Part shown: in pieces, positions 38,463-45,721 of the stretch
Layout of the letters: each line of letters starts with the position of its first letter
How positions within the stretch are numbered: position 1 is the stretch's first letter
NCBI GenBank assembly: GCA_963778945.1
Contig: CAVZWL010000008.1
Span: 124,001-188,000 of the forward strand
Direction of reading: 5' to 3'
Length of the DNA: 64,000 nt
From: Fen-1254 sp963778945
Lineage (GTDB): Bacteria > Bacteroidota > Ignavibacteria > UBA10030
The notes under the pieces: model-generated
The model's input: the letters and a program-made list of their open reading frames with translations, nothing else
What the model was told of the DNA's origin: nothing
Databases searched by the model: none
Made by a program: the position numbers and the translations under genes

Positions 38463-39107
38463 TACAAAGTGATCCCTTCGGGATTGATGTTGAGGAAGGG
38501 TAGCTTCAAAATTCGTCAATGCCTTACCCTGCCGTTTGTGGAGATTAGTTTTTATATGATAGCTGAGGACATCCGTGCTCCAGCTATGCTCAAGTGTTTT
38601 TTGTGCATAGAATATCCTTTGTTCAATGTCTTTTACTTTTTCCAGCAATACGACATTGTGCGCCCACGGAAGCAACGCCACGGATGCATACAATCTTGCA
38701 ACGGAAGGTTGCAACTTTGTGGTGATGTCTAATTTTGCAACGGGCGGTTGCAAGATTGGAGATTGAGCCGATGCAGCGGGGCTATCGGATAATTTTGCAA
38801 GAGGCGCTTGCAAGATTCCGAATTGCGGATATGCAATAGCAAAATCTCTCATATACCGGAGATTGCGGGGAGACAACCCTTTCAGGTCTGGAAATTCGGT
38901 TGAGAGGTCTTTTGAAAGCGTTTCGACAACCTTTGCTCCCCATCCTTCCAATTTTTCCTGCTGTGATATTGTTTGTCCTATGTCCCAGTAGAGTGTAAGC
39001 AGTTGCCTGTTGACCGTGAACACAATTTGAGAACGTGCAGACCTGATTTTTTCTTTCAGCTCAGCAACAACGCTCCGATATTCTTTTATGCTATTTTTTC
39101 CCGACAT
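38352..39107 (-). CDS. DUF1016 (YhcG-like) protein, C-terminus replaced by hsdS front
   Basis: 251-residue frame. Residues 1-70 are the DUF1016 N-terminal domain (LLTLYWDIGQTISQQEKLEG, WGAKVVETLSKDLSTEFPDL, SPRNLRYMRDFA). After a repeat-expanded stretch, LLPWAHNVVLLEKVKDIEQR and IFYAQKTLEHSWSTDVLSYH continue the family, but the protein then stops being YhcG-like after FEATLPQHQS and runs into the hsdS scrap. Family members are usually about 330-370 residues with a PD-(D/E)xK nuclease C-terminus, so the nuclease part is missing. Probably inactive, or reduced to the DNA-binding/oligomerising half. Confidence 0.85.
   Translation of the reverse strand: MSGKNSIKEYRSVVAELKEKIRSARSQIVFTVNRQLLTLYWDIGQTISQQEKLEGWGAKVVETLSKDLSTEFPDLKGLSPRNLRYMRDFAIAYPQFGILQAPLAKLSDSPAASAQSPILQPPVAKLDITTKLQPSVARLYASVALLPWAHNVVLLEKVKDIEQRIFYAQKTLEHSWSTDVLSYHIKTNLHKRQGKALTNFEATLPQHQSRRDHFVMAEWKGYRIKELIESNWLAIGDGYRAKNSELRTAFY
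38692..38817. repeat. Three palindromes inside the DUF1016 gene
   Basis: Units at 38692-38717, 38731-38757 and 38791-38817. The last two are 27 bases each, AATTTTGCAA-N7-TTGCAAGATT. Start-to-start distances are 39 and 60 bases, both multiples of 3, so the frame is kept; the protein reads ILQAPLAKLS, ILQPPVAKLD and KLQPSVARLY. Confidence 0.85.
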
Positions 39108-39155
39108 AATTACGACTTGTTCGATTTATCGATGTTAATTTTAGAAAGAATATTT

Positions 39156-39401
39156 TTAAAGCTTGTCAATATCATTGCAAACTTCGTTAATATGATCTAA
39201 GCCATACAGCAGCGCCGATTCATCAATGCTCATCCATTGAAATAATTGCATTATTAATCCATAATGCTGCCGTGCATATGCAGACAAATGAAGATTCTTG
39301 CGATATAACGTCATTGCTTTTTTGGTGTCATTATTACAGGACGCCAAATATCGCCCCATTCTTGGAGCGGACATTATATTCTCGAATTCAGAATACTTCA
39401 T
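39156..39401 (-). CDS. Short Abi-family protein, probably internally deleted
   Basis: 81 residues. The start MKYSEFENIMSAPRMGRYLA followed by TKKAMTLYRKNLHLS is the front of Abi-type abortive infection proteins (RxxxYLxxCxxxxxKAxxLYxxNLxLS), normally over 200 residues. The last 35 residues (IMQLFQWMSIDESALLYGLD) resemble the family's end. The middle, with the catalytic HEPN-like RN..H segment, is absent. It is therefore likely a non-functional deletion form, though a short stable product is possible. It lies between hsdM and the DUF1016 gene. Confidence 0.6.
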   Translation of the reverse strand: MKYSEFENIMSAPRMGRYLASCNNDTKKAMTLYRKNLHLSAYARQHYGLIMQLFQWMSIDESALLYGLDHINEVCNDIDKL

Positions 39402-39482
39402 ATATTATTTTGCTTGCATGTTACAGTTACCGATGCTATATTGAACACATATTATTCCCGGTAGTCCCTGAAGAAATTCAAA

Positions 39483-41192
39483 CTATCGGGTTTCGTTTTT
39501 TATAGGGGTATTGCCAATAGAGATTTTATTCAAGTTCTCTGCTATCCGTTTATTCAATTCATCTTCTTCTGCAATTTGTTTCTCTAACTCTGCTTTTAGT
39601 TCGGTAAATCTCTCTGCAAAATTAAAATCATCTTCATCATCCGGCAATCCTACATATCTGCCGGGAGTAAGAACGTAATTCAACTTTCGAACTTCTTCTA
39701 TGGTTGCACTCTTGCAGAATCCGGGTATATCCTGGTAGACCAGGGGATTGTCTGTCATCCCCGCATGTTGTAAGCGGGGATCCAGCCCTTTGCCGTTTTC
39801 TGGATTCCCGATAGAAACATTCAGGAATGACGGTGGTGTGAGAGCACGCCAGGCGTGGTATGTATCCGTTATTCTATTAATGTCATCCTCACTCAAGTCT
39901 CTATTGCGCCTGTTCACCAAATAACCAAGATTCCGTGCATCGATAAAGAGAATTTCATTATCCCGTTTTCTAAACCCGCCGTTTGTTTTATCCCGCGATA
40001 AGAACCACAGGCATGCCGGGATTTGTGTATTGAGAAATAGCTTCGTCGGAAGATTGACGATGCAATCTACCAGTCCTTTTTCAATCAGCGCTTTCCGAAT
40101 TTCCCCCTCGTTGTTCGTCTGTGTCGTCAGCGAACCTTTGGAAAGAACAAACCCCGCGCTTCCTGTCGGCGATAAGTGATACAAGAAATGCAAAATCCAA
40201 GCATAGTTGGCATTGCCGGCAGGGGGCACTAATTGTTCACCGAGAATTTTCCACCGTGCATCATCACGCAGCAATTCTCCGCTCCAATCGCTGTCGTTAA
40301 ATGGTGGATTGGCAAGTATGTAATCCGCTTTTAAATCTTTGTGTGCGTCGTTTAAGAAACTGCCCTCATTGTTCCATCGCACATTACTGCTGTCAATCCC
40401 GCGTATGGCAAGATTCATTCTTGCCAAGCGCCAAGTCGTCTGGTTGCTTTCCTGTCCGAAGATAGAAATCCTATCGGAAGGATTAAGTGCAAGTTTTTTG
40501 GGATTATGTTTTTTGTAATAATCCGAATGTGCATTGACGAACTTTTCACTTTGCACGAACATTCCGCCCGAACCGCAGCACGGATCAAACACTCTTCCTT
40601 CATAGGGTTCGAGCATTTGCACAAGCAATCGTACAACTGTTGTCGGAGTATAGAACTGTCCGCCTTTACGTCCTTCTGCTAAAGCAAATTGACCGAGAAA
40701 ATATTCATAAACTTTTCCCAATATATCTTTGCTTTGCGCCTCTTTCGTTCCAAGAACGGAAGTTCCTATGTTGTTAATGAGACCGCCAATTGTTGCCTTG
40801 TCCAATTTTTCTTGTGCAAACACCTTCGGCAGCACTCCGCGCAGCGAAAGATTGTCAGTTTCAATAGCTGTCATAGCATTATCGACATCTGTTCCGATAG
40901 ACGGTAGAGTTGCTCTCCCTTGTATCCATTTCCAGCGGGCTGAAGGCGGGACATAAAATACCTTTTCCGCTGTATATTCGTTTTTATCCTCCGGATCAGC
41001 GCCTTCCTTCTTTTGCGCAACGAGTTTCTCATACAGCTCTTCAAATGCATCGGAAATATACTTGAGGAATATCAAACCGAGAACAACGTGCTTATATTCC
41101 GCCGCGTCCATATTTTTGCGAAGCTTATCAGCCGCCGCCCAGAGTTTTTTTTCGAGGGATTCTTCTACTTCGATTTTTTTGCTTTTAGACAT
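39483..41192 (-). CDS. hsdM: Type I restriction-modification DNA methyltransferase subunit M
   Basis: 569 residues from the ATG at 41192 (MSKSKKIEVEESLEKKLWAA); the frame is open to 41228 but that extension is not family-like. HsdM_N lies at about 10-130, then the N6-adenine methylase domain with SAM motif FDPCCGSGGMFV and catalytic ANPPFN. The C-terminus has a coiled-coil (LKAELEKQIAEEDELNKRIA). Between YHAWR and YQDIPGFCKSAT there is an extra segment, SFLNVSIGNPENGKGLDPRL..., encoded by an inserted palindromic repeat of 78 bases that keeps the frame. First gene of the minus-strand hsd operon, which continues to 30950. Confidence 0.95.
   Translation of the reverse strand: MSKSKKIEVEESLEKKLWAAADKLRKNMDAAEYKHVVLGLIFLKYISDAFEELYEKLVAQKKEGADPEDKNEYTAEKVFYVPPSARWKWIQGRATLPSIGTDVDNAMTAIETDNLSLRGVLPKVFAQEKLDKATIGGLINNIGTSVLGTKEAQSKDILGKVYEYFLGQFALAEGRKGGQFYTPTTVVRLLVQMLEPYEGRVFDPCCGSGGMFVQSEKFVNAHSDYYKKHNPKKLALNPSDRISIFGQESNQTTWRLARMNLAIRGIDSSNVRWNNEGSFLNDAHKDLKADYILANPPFNDSDWSGELLRDDARWKILGEQLVPPAGNANYAWILHFLYHLSPTGSAGFVLSKGSLTTQTNNEGEIRKALIEKGLVDCIVNLPTKLFLNTQIPACLWFLSRDKTNGGFRKRDNEILFIDARNLGYLVNRRNRDLSEDDINRITDTYHAWRALTPPSFLNVSIGNPENGKGLDPRLQHAGMTDNPLVYQDIPGFCKSATIEEVRKLNYVLTPGRYVGLPDDEDDFNFAERFTELKAELEKQIAEEDELNKRIAENLNKISIGNTPIKNETR
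39754..39831. repeat. Palindromic repeat inserted in-frame in hsdM
   Basis: 78 bases (26 codons) running from GTCATCCCCGC to GGAATGAC, with inverted ends (GTCATCCC / GTCATTCC read on opposite strands) and internal hairpin CCCCGCATG...AAGCGGGG plus GGATCCAG...TGGATTCCC. This is the wording of the dispersed intergenic nuisance repeat GTCATTCCCGC...GGGAATGAC common in several bacterial phyla. Degenerate relatives with CGGGAATGAC or GGGAATGAC ends occur near 43510, 53510 and 62950. Confidence 0.9.
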
Positions 41193-41491
41193 AGAAATGT
41201 TGTTTATCCAATTAAAAAATAGATACACTAAAACCCTTGAGGATGGATAATAGGAACCTTCGAGTTTTCCCTATTATTCATTCAAAATGTAACTAAACCC
41301 TGTTTGTATTGCAATCAGTATTTTATCTGCTTTGCTCGATTTTAACAGACGTCCCGCAATGCGCATAGGCGTCATCAGACTTCCAGCTTATCGGCCTGCC
41401 TACCTTTACCAAGTGAAGCGATCTTTCTTTTTCGCCTTAAATCCTGCAAATCATTGTTGGATTTGAACTATTTATCTGAGACATTTTCGAT

Positions 41492-42619
41492 TCATTTTAA
41501 TAAGAATGATAAATAATTCTCCTGATTAATTAAGGTCAATTTTGATTTTGGATATGCGCCTATCCAGGCCTTAGGCGCTTTCCATTTCGCACTTGGAGAC
41601 CATTTGATCTCATATCCGGACACTTTTCCACTTCGTTCTTCGATGAGATCAACCTCCTGACCGTCATAGGTTCTCCAAAAATAGGAATCCGCCGGACGTT
41701 GAAGGTATGCATTCATCTTGAAGCGTTCCATAACCACGAAGTTTTCAAAAAGTCCTCCGACATCATTACGGTCCTCCAAAGAATTGAATTGGGAAATGAC
41801 GGCATTTCGAATGCCGGTATCGGAGAAGTAATATTTCGATTTGCCGGTAACTTCTTTACGGAGATTCCTGCTGAAAGCGCCTACTCGTTTAATAACAAAT
41901 CCTTTTTCCAGGATATCCAGGTATCGTGCAATCGTTTTAACGTCCAGTCTGATCTGAGTTGCTAATTCATTCAGAGAGACTTCACTTCCTATTTGGAAAG
42001 CAAGCAGTTTGAGCAAATCAAGCAGCTGCCTGGATCCTTTAATCCTTTCCAAACTAAGTATATCCTTGAGCAGATAGGATTCCACAAGTTCGTTGAGCAG
42101 TTCAATTTTCCCCTTTTTGCTTGCGGTTGTAATAATTTCAGGATACATCCCAAAAAGAAGAAATTGTTCCAGAGAAGCATGCAGCTCTTCATTGTTATAG
42201 AGGGAACGCAGCTCCATGAGCGATATCGGATAGAGCACAAGTGTCTTCTTCCTCCCGGTGAGCGGCTCGCCCACTTTCTGTGATATATCGAAAGATGACG
42301 AACCGGTAACGATAATTTTTATCTTTGGATTGTTATCGACGAGTATTTTAAGTCCCATCCCTATATTTTTTATTTGTTGTGCCTCATCAAGAGCAATCAG
42401 ATCGTATCCTTCCGCATATTCCAGGATTGTGTTAAAGTTTTGGGATTCGAAAATATGCTGGATACGAATATTGTCGCCCGAATCAAGTCTATATTTTAAT
42501 TTCGTATTAGAAAGAAACTCATTGAGGAGAGTCGTTTTCCCAACTCTTCGTGCCCCGTAGATTATGAGTGCCTTTTTAGGCTTCAACAGTTTTTCGATAT
42601 GAATAGCTCGTGAAATCAT
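41492..42619 (-). CDS. DUF4143-family AAA ATPase
   Basis: 375 residues from the ATG at 42619, chosen because AGGTG stands 6 bases before it; another ATG is at 42634. Walker A is YGARRVGKTTLLNEF, Walker B is LIALDEAQQI, sensor text is IIVTGSSSFDISQKV. A winged-helix (LNELATQIRLDVKTIARYLD) and the DUF4143 PD-(D/E)xK-like C-terminus follow (FENFVVMERF, SYFWRTYDGQEVDLIEERSG, YEIKWSP). The family is widespread, multi-copy and of unknown function. The upstream 41 bases recur at 56048. A second, different member is at 61675. Confidence 0.9.
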   Translation of the reverse strand: MISRAIHIEKLLKPKKALIIYGARRVGKTTLLNEFLSNTKLKYRLDSGDNIRIQHIFESQNFNTILEYAEGYDLIALDEAQQIKNIGMGLKILVDNNPKIKIIVTGSSSFDISQKVGEPLTGRKKTLVLYPISLMELRSLYNNEELHASLEQFLLFGMYPEIITTASKKGKIELLNELVESYLLKDILSLERIKGSRQLLDLLKLLAFQIGSEVSLNELATQIRLDVKTIARYLDILEKGFVIKRVGAFSRNLRKEVTGKSKYYFSDTGIRNAVISQFNSLEDRNDVGGLFENFVVMERFKMNAYLQRPADSYFWRTYDGQEVDLIEERSGKVSGYEIKWSPSAKWKAPKAWIGAYPKSKLTLINQENYLSFLLK

Positions 42620-42638
42620 AGAATCACCTGACATAAAT

Positions 42639-42679
42639 ATAAGGAATCTAACTCCATAAATTTACATTAATTTATGGAC
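42639..42679. repeat. 41-base repeat with a palindrome, copy 1
   Basis: Identical for 41 bases to 56048-56088. It contains CCATAAATT-N6-AATTTATGG (42654-42677). Here it forms the leader/promoter region of the DUF4143 ATPase gene. Confidence 0.95.
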
Positions 42680-43001
42680 ATATAAAACAACATATTTGTG
42701 TCACTCATGAGGTTCGGCAGGTTCCAAATCCATGTAAGCTATAAAACATCTCAAAAATATCTGCATAATTATGGACCCTGTCATAACCGCGCTGTTCAGA
42801 AACCATGCAAACGGCGTGATTTGTTCGCAGGTCTCAACAATGTATTCGCGAAACGAGGTCTTGTAGCAGCGCGAGGCGGATGGAACGATTTAGAATAAAC
42901 TGATGTTTTTCAAAATAATAAAATATGAGAATACCGATTTCATCATCACGAAGAAGAAGATATTCTCGTTCACTGCAATCTCTTCATTCAAGGAGGAAAT
43001 C

Positions 43002-43298
43002 ATGATCGTCGTCAGAAATGTTTTTCAATTGAAGTTCGGCAAAGCGAAAGACGCTAAAGCTCTCATTAAAGAACAACAGGAGCTCATGAAGAAATTCGGT
43101 CACGCACCGGCCCAATTTATGACCGATCTCACCGGAGAATTCTATACACTCGTTATGGAATCGACATACGAAAACCTCACGGCATTCGAGAAGTCATCGC
43201 AAGACACAATGGGAGCAAAAGAATTCGGAGAATGGTATGGCAAATTTATCCCCCTTGTGGAATCAGGGCGGCGAGAGATTTTCAACCTCATAGAATGA
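43002..43298 (+). CDS. Small dimeric alpha/beta-barrel-type protein
   Basis: 98 residues starting MIVVRNVFQLKFGKAKDAKA. AAGGAGG lies 6 bases before the ATG at 43002, which decides this start over longer frame extensions. The pattern (short strand VVRNVFQLKFGK, helix KALIKEQQELMKKFG, strand GEFYTLVMESTYENLTAFEK) is that of NIPSNAP/antibiotic-biosynthesis-monooxygenase-like ferredoxin folds. Function unknown; the gene stands alone on the plus strand. Confidence 0.75.
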   Translation: MIVVRNVFQLKFGKAKDAKALIKEQQELMKKFGHAPAQFMTDLTGEFYTLVMESTYENLTAFEKSSQDTMGAKEFGEWYGKFIPLVESGRREIFNLIE

Positions 43299-43343
43299 AG
43301 ACAACATCACGAATCAGTTCTCAATTTAAAAAGAAGAAATAGT

Positions 43344-43427
43344 GACACCTTGGAAAGGTGCCGAGCGAAACCATCAGATTTGTTAGGGAATATGATTACC
43401 TTTTTTGACACCTTTCCAAGGTGGGTC
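43344..43427. repeat. CACCTTTCCAAGGTG-ended palindromic repeat, copy 1
   Basis: About 84 bases. Each end carries a self-complementary CACCTT-(GGA/TCC)-AAGGTG box; the interior contains GAAACCA, TTAGG and a T-run. Four copies are in the window: 43344, 44152, 55952 and 63028. Confidence 0.92.
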
Positions 43428-43587
43428 GCTCAATGTGAATCCAATTCCAGGATTTTCTCTTTCCTTGATTCCCTGCCCACGACAGGCAGGCTTATTTAAT
43501 CACTCGGGAATGACAACAAAGCGTAATGTATGCCCGAGCCATTATCATGCAATATTTTTTCCCGTCATACTATATGGTTGCAAGGCA

Positions 43588-43938
43588 TCATAATTTCTTA
43601 ATCGGTGCTCTTTCCATATCTACGATCATTGTGTGTAAAGAATACTCGAACCATGCAGTAAACATTTCAAATGTTCGATGCTGGGGCCAGCACGCTGCAT
43701 CCGTATACCAATTGTTCAACTGATGGCAGAAGATATCATCATAATTATTCTTTAACCATTTATTCATTTGAGAAAGTTCTTCAAAATCTGGAAGAAGATA
43801 AACCTCTCCTTCACAATCATCTGCGGCATTTTTATTATCAGATTCTATGCTGACGAGCCAATTGAAGAACGGTTTTTTTGGCATAATAACTAACGCTGAA
43901 CGATTGATATAGTTATAAGAATATGGTATCGGTTTCAT
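43588..43938 (-). CDS. Conserved hypothetical protein
   Basis: 116 residues with AGGAAA before the ATG. Text such as NRSALVIMPKKPFFNWLVSI then GEVYLLPDFEE and WPQHRTFEMFTAWFEYSLHT matches a widely distributed uncharacterised protein family of this size (knowledge of similar sequences, no name). No signal or membrane segment. A soluble cytoplasmic protein; function unknown. Confidence 0.75.
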   Translation of the reverse strand: MKPIPYSYNYINRSALVIMPKKPFFNWLVSIESDNKNAADDCEGEVYLLPDFEELSQMNKWLKNNYDDIFCHQLNNWYTDAACWPQHRTFEMFTAWFEYSLHTMIVDMERAPIKKL

Positions 43939-43988
43939 TGACTTTTCCTAAAAGAAAATATTTCTAAAAGTTGGATGCGCAAATGTAA

Positions 43989-44015
43989 AAAGTGGTCGCA
44001 ATTTGCGACCACTTT
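43989..44015. repeat. Perfect intergenic palindrome AAAGTGGTCGCAA
   Basis: 13-base arms (AAAGTGGTCGCAA / TTGCGACCACTTT) with one base between. It shares its GGTCGCA/TGCGACC core with the palindromes inside the ORF6N gene. A fragment of such a gene or an independent element are both possible. Confidence 0.85.
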
Positions 44016-44151
44016 GGATTTTTCATCTGCGATCAAATCTAATTTACCGTTTTTTCAAAGCGGGTCAATTCTGCTCCTTTTAATAGCAAATATAAGCGAC
44101 ATCAGCATCGAATTCAACATCGAAAGATCCCTTGGCCGGAACAATGAATTA

Positions 44152-44236
44152 GTGTCACCTTGGAAAGGTGCCACTTGAAACCACAAGATTTTTTAGGAAA
44201 TACAATTATATTTTTACCACCTTTCCAAGGTGGGTC
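44152..44236. repeat. CACCTTTCCAAGGTG-ended palindromic repeat, copy 2
   Basis: Same family as 43344-43427 and about 83% alike by eye; begins GTGTCACCTTGGAAAGGTG and ends ACCTTTCCAAGGTGGGTC. It abuts the small glycine-rich frame at 44281. Confidence 0.92.
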
Positions 44237-44280
44237 ATGGAAATCATTTTCAGATATCGATCAGATTTCTTTTGGCATCG

Positions 44281-44493
44281 ATGTTATCAATGAGAAGCTT
44301 TGCTTCTGGATCTATGACGGGATCCTCTGGTCTTTTAGGTTTTATGGATAGTGGAATGGAGACGGGATTAAGTGGTGCCGGCGGAGCTTCGCTTACGTCT
44401 GGACTTGCCGCGGGATCCGCTGCCCTCAGTTTTGAAACAGGGCTAATTATTGGATCTGCTATGGCCGCCATTATTGATGGAATTTATCGATAA
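44281..44493 (+). CDS. Small glycine/serine-rich hydrophobic frame (doubtful)
   Basis: 70 residues from ATG 44281: MLSMRSFASGSMTGSSGLLG, then GASLTSGLAAGSAALSFETG and LIIGSAMAAIIDGIYR. Alternating Gly/Ser/Ala and a hydrophobic end resemble bacteriocin-like or Rhs-tip-like tails. No ribosome site is seen and the repeat at 44152-44236 stands directly upstream, so it may be the tail of a gene cut off by the repeat. The opposite strand also has an open Pro-rich frame, so coding is not certain. Confidence 0.3.
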   Translation: MLSMRSFASGSMTGSSGLLGFMDSGMETGLSGAGGASLTSGLAAGSAALSFETGLIIGSAMAAIIDGIYR

Positions 44494-45011
44494 CTGATTT
44501 ATCTGTTAAAAAGGATAAAAACAATGAGACCAGGTCATCATGAATTATCTCTTAAAGAAGAAAAGAGTTCAGAACTCTCTTTTACAAAGCACATAAAGAT
44601 CAATATAAAATTAGAATCTTCTTCGGGGGGCATTGGGGGGTCGTGCTTTTGGTATGGCATACTTTCAAGGAGCATTAGCTTTTTTTCTCAACATGGATGA
44701 ATACTGGAGATGTTCAGAAGAGCATACAGAACAAACCAGCGCTTTACATGAGGATTAGCATTGAATATCTTCATCAAATTCATTTTAATCAGCATTGGAA
44801 ATTCAAAAAACTTTTAAGATATTGCTTATGATTCCCCTAGCTTGAACGATATTGTAGAAAGTATTCTTAAGTCAATGCCAAACTTTGCATAATATTGCTG
44901 TTGAACGATAGATGCTTGCTCTAATTTTGCATTTTTAAGAGATAGTGAATATAAAGACAAAACTTGGTTTTGCGTTTATTTTCGTTGTGCTTTTACAGAA
45001 AGGGACGGTGT
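44494..45011. other. Probably degenerate sequence upstream of the six-gene operon
   Basis: 518 bases with only short frames. At 44524 MRPGHHELSLKEEKSSELSF continues to 58 residues; a second frame reads AFGMAYFQGALAFFLNMDEY. Two six-G runs (about 44625-44641) lie where they overlap, so an indel may have split one small gene. No family is recognised. The promoter of the operon at 45012 should lie in the last part, but no convincing -35/-10 pair is seen. Confidence 0.4.
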
Positions 45012-45719
45012 ATGGATATCAAAGGATTGTTTTGGAAATCTGACAACAAATCACCTTCAAATGACGTAATACTAACACAGACTCAAGCGCCGTCGCAATC
45101 AGTAACTAATACTCCACGCATAGCTCAAGTTTCTACTGAAGATTTTAATATGTTTTGTCAGCAGTTATATGATGCTTTAAATGCTGCAAATATGCCAGGT
45201 CAAGACTATATGGACTTACGACAAGCTCTAAAGAATATGTCGAATTTGTCTATGACAGAAGAAACAAAATTCCAAGCTATATTTGCAACAATGGCAACAG
45301 CTGGAGCAGATTCTGAATCATTTATCCAGTCATTTGATTATTATAAAAATATACTTTCTAATGAAAAGCAAAAATTTGATGAAGCTATTGAAAGTGCAAT
45401 TTCAGATTCAGTTCACACCAAGCAATCTACCTTAGAACAGCTTACTGATACAAACACAAAAAATACAGCAGAAATCAAACGATTGACAGATGAAATTTCT
45501 GCAAATAACACGCAAATCGCATCACTTCAAATTGAAATTTCTAAGGCTAGTTCAAAACTTGATCAAAAGAAACAGGATTTTGAATCAGCATATCAAAAGG
45601 TTGAAAAGGAAATTGACGATGACTGTATAAAATCGCAAAAGTATATTAATATTCTGCCCAAGGCTCCTATGCCATCAACTAAAATTTCAACTCGTAAATC
45701 AGTCAGGAAGGAGAAATAA
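45012..45719 (+). CDS. Coiled-coil cytoplasmic protein, gene 1 of the six-gene envelope operon
   Basis: 235 residues from ATG 45012 (MDIKGLFWKSDNKSP); GGGACGG lies just upstream, and a TTG-initiated extension to 44964 looks unnatural. Residues about 35-105 form a compact helical domain (EDFNMFCQQLYDALNAANMP, LRQALKNMSNLSMTEETKFQ). Residues about 110-205 are a continuous coiled coil (QLTDTNTKNTAEIKRLTDEI, QIEISKASSKLDQKKQDFES). The tail is basic (STKISTRKSVRKEK). No signal peptide or membrane helix. I do not recognise the family. Two bases separate it from gene 2, so the products are probably made together and may interact through their coiled coils. Confidence 0.75.
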   Translation: MDIKGLFWKSDNKSPSNDVILTQTQAPSQSVTNTPRIAQVSTEDFNMFCQQLYDALNAANMPGQDYMDLRQALKNMSNLSMTEETKFQAIFATMATAGADSESFIQSFDYYKNILSNEKQKFDEAIESAISDSVHTKQSTLEQLTDTNTKNTAEIKRLTDEISANNTQIASLQIEISKASSKLDQKKQDFESAYQKVEKEIDDDCIKSQKYINILPKAPMPSTKISTRKSVRKEK

Positions 45720-45721
45720 TC

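Noticed and set aside
38692..38817. CRISPR-like array
   Set aside because: Only three units, unequal spacing, palindromic and inside a coding frame; no cas genes anywhere.
42698..42898. 66-residue plus-strand frame ending in LFAGLNNVFAKRGLVAARGG, reminiscent of a TonB-receptor tail
   Set aside because: Only a dozen residues look barrel-like, there is no ribosome site and the rest is not protein-like. Too weak to call a gene fragment.
43440..43520. Second full copy of the GTCATCCC...GGAATGAC repeat
   Set aside because: Only one end (CGGGAATGAC) and a GATTCCCTGCC piece are recognisable; too degenerate to delimit.
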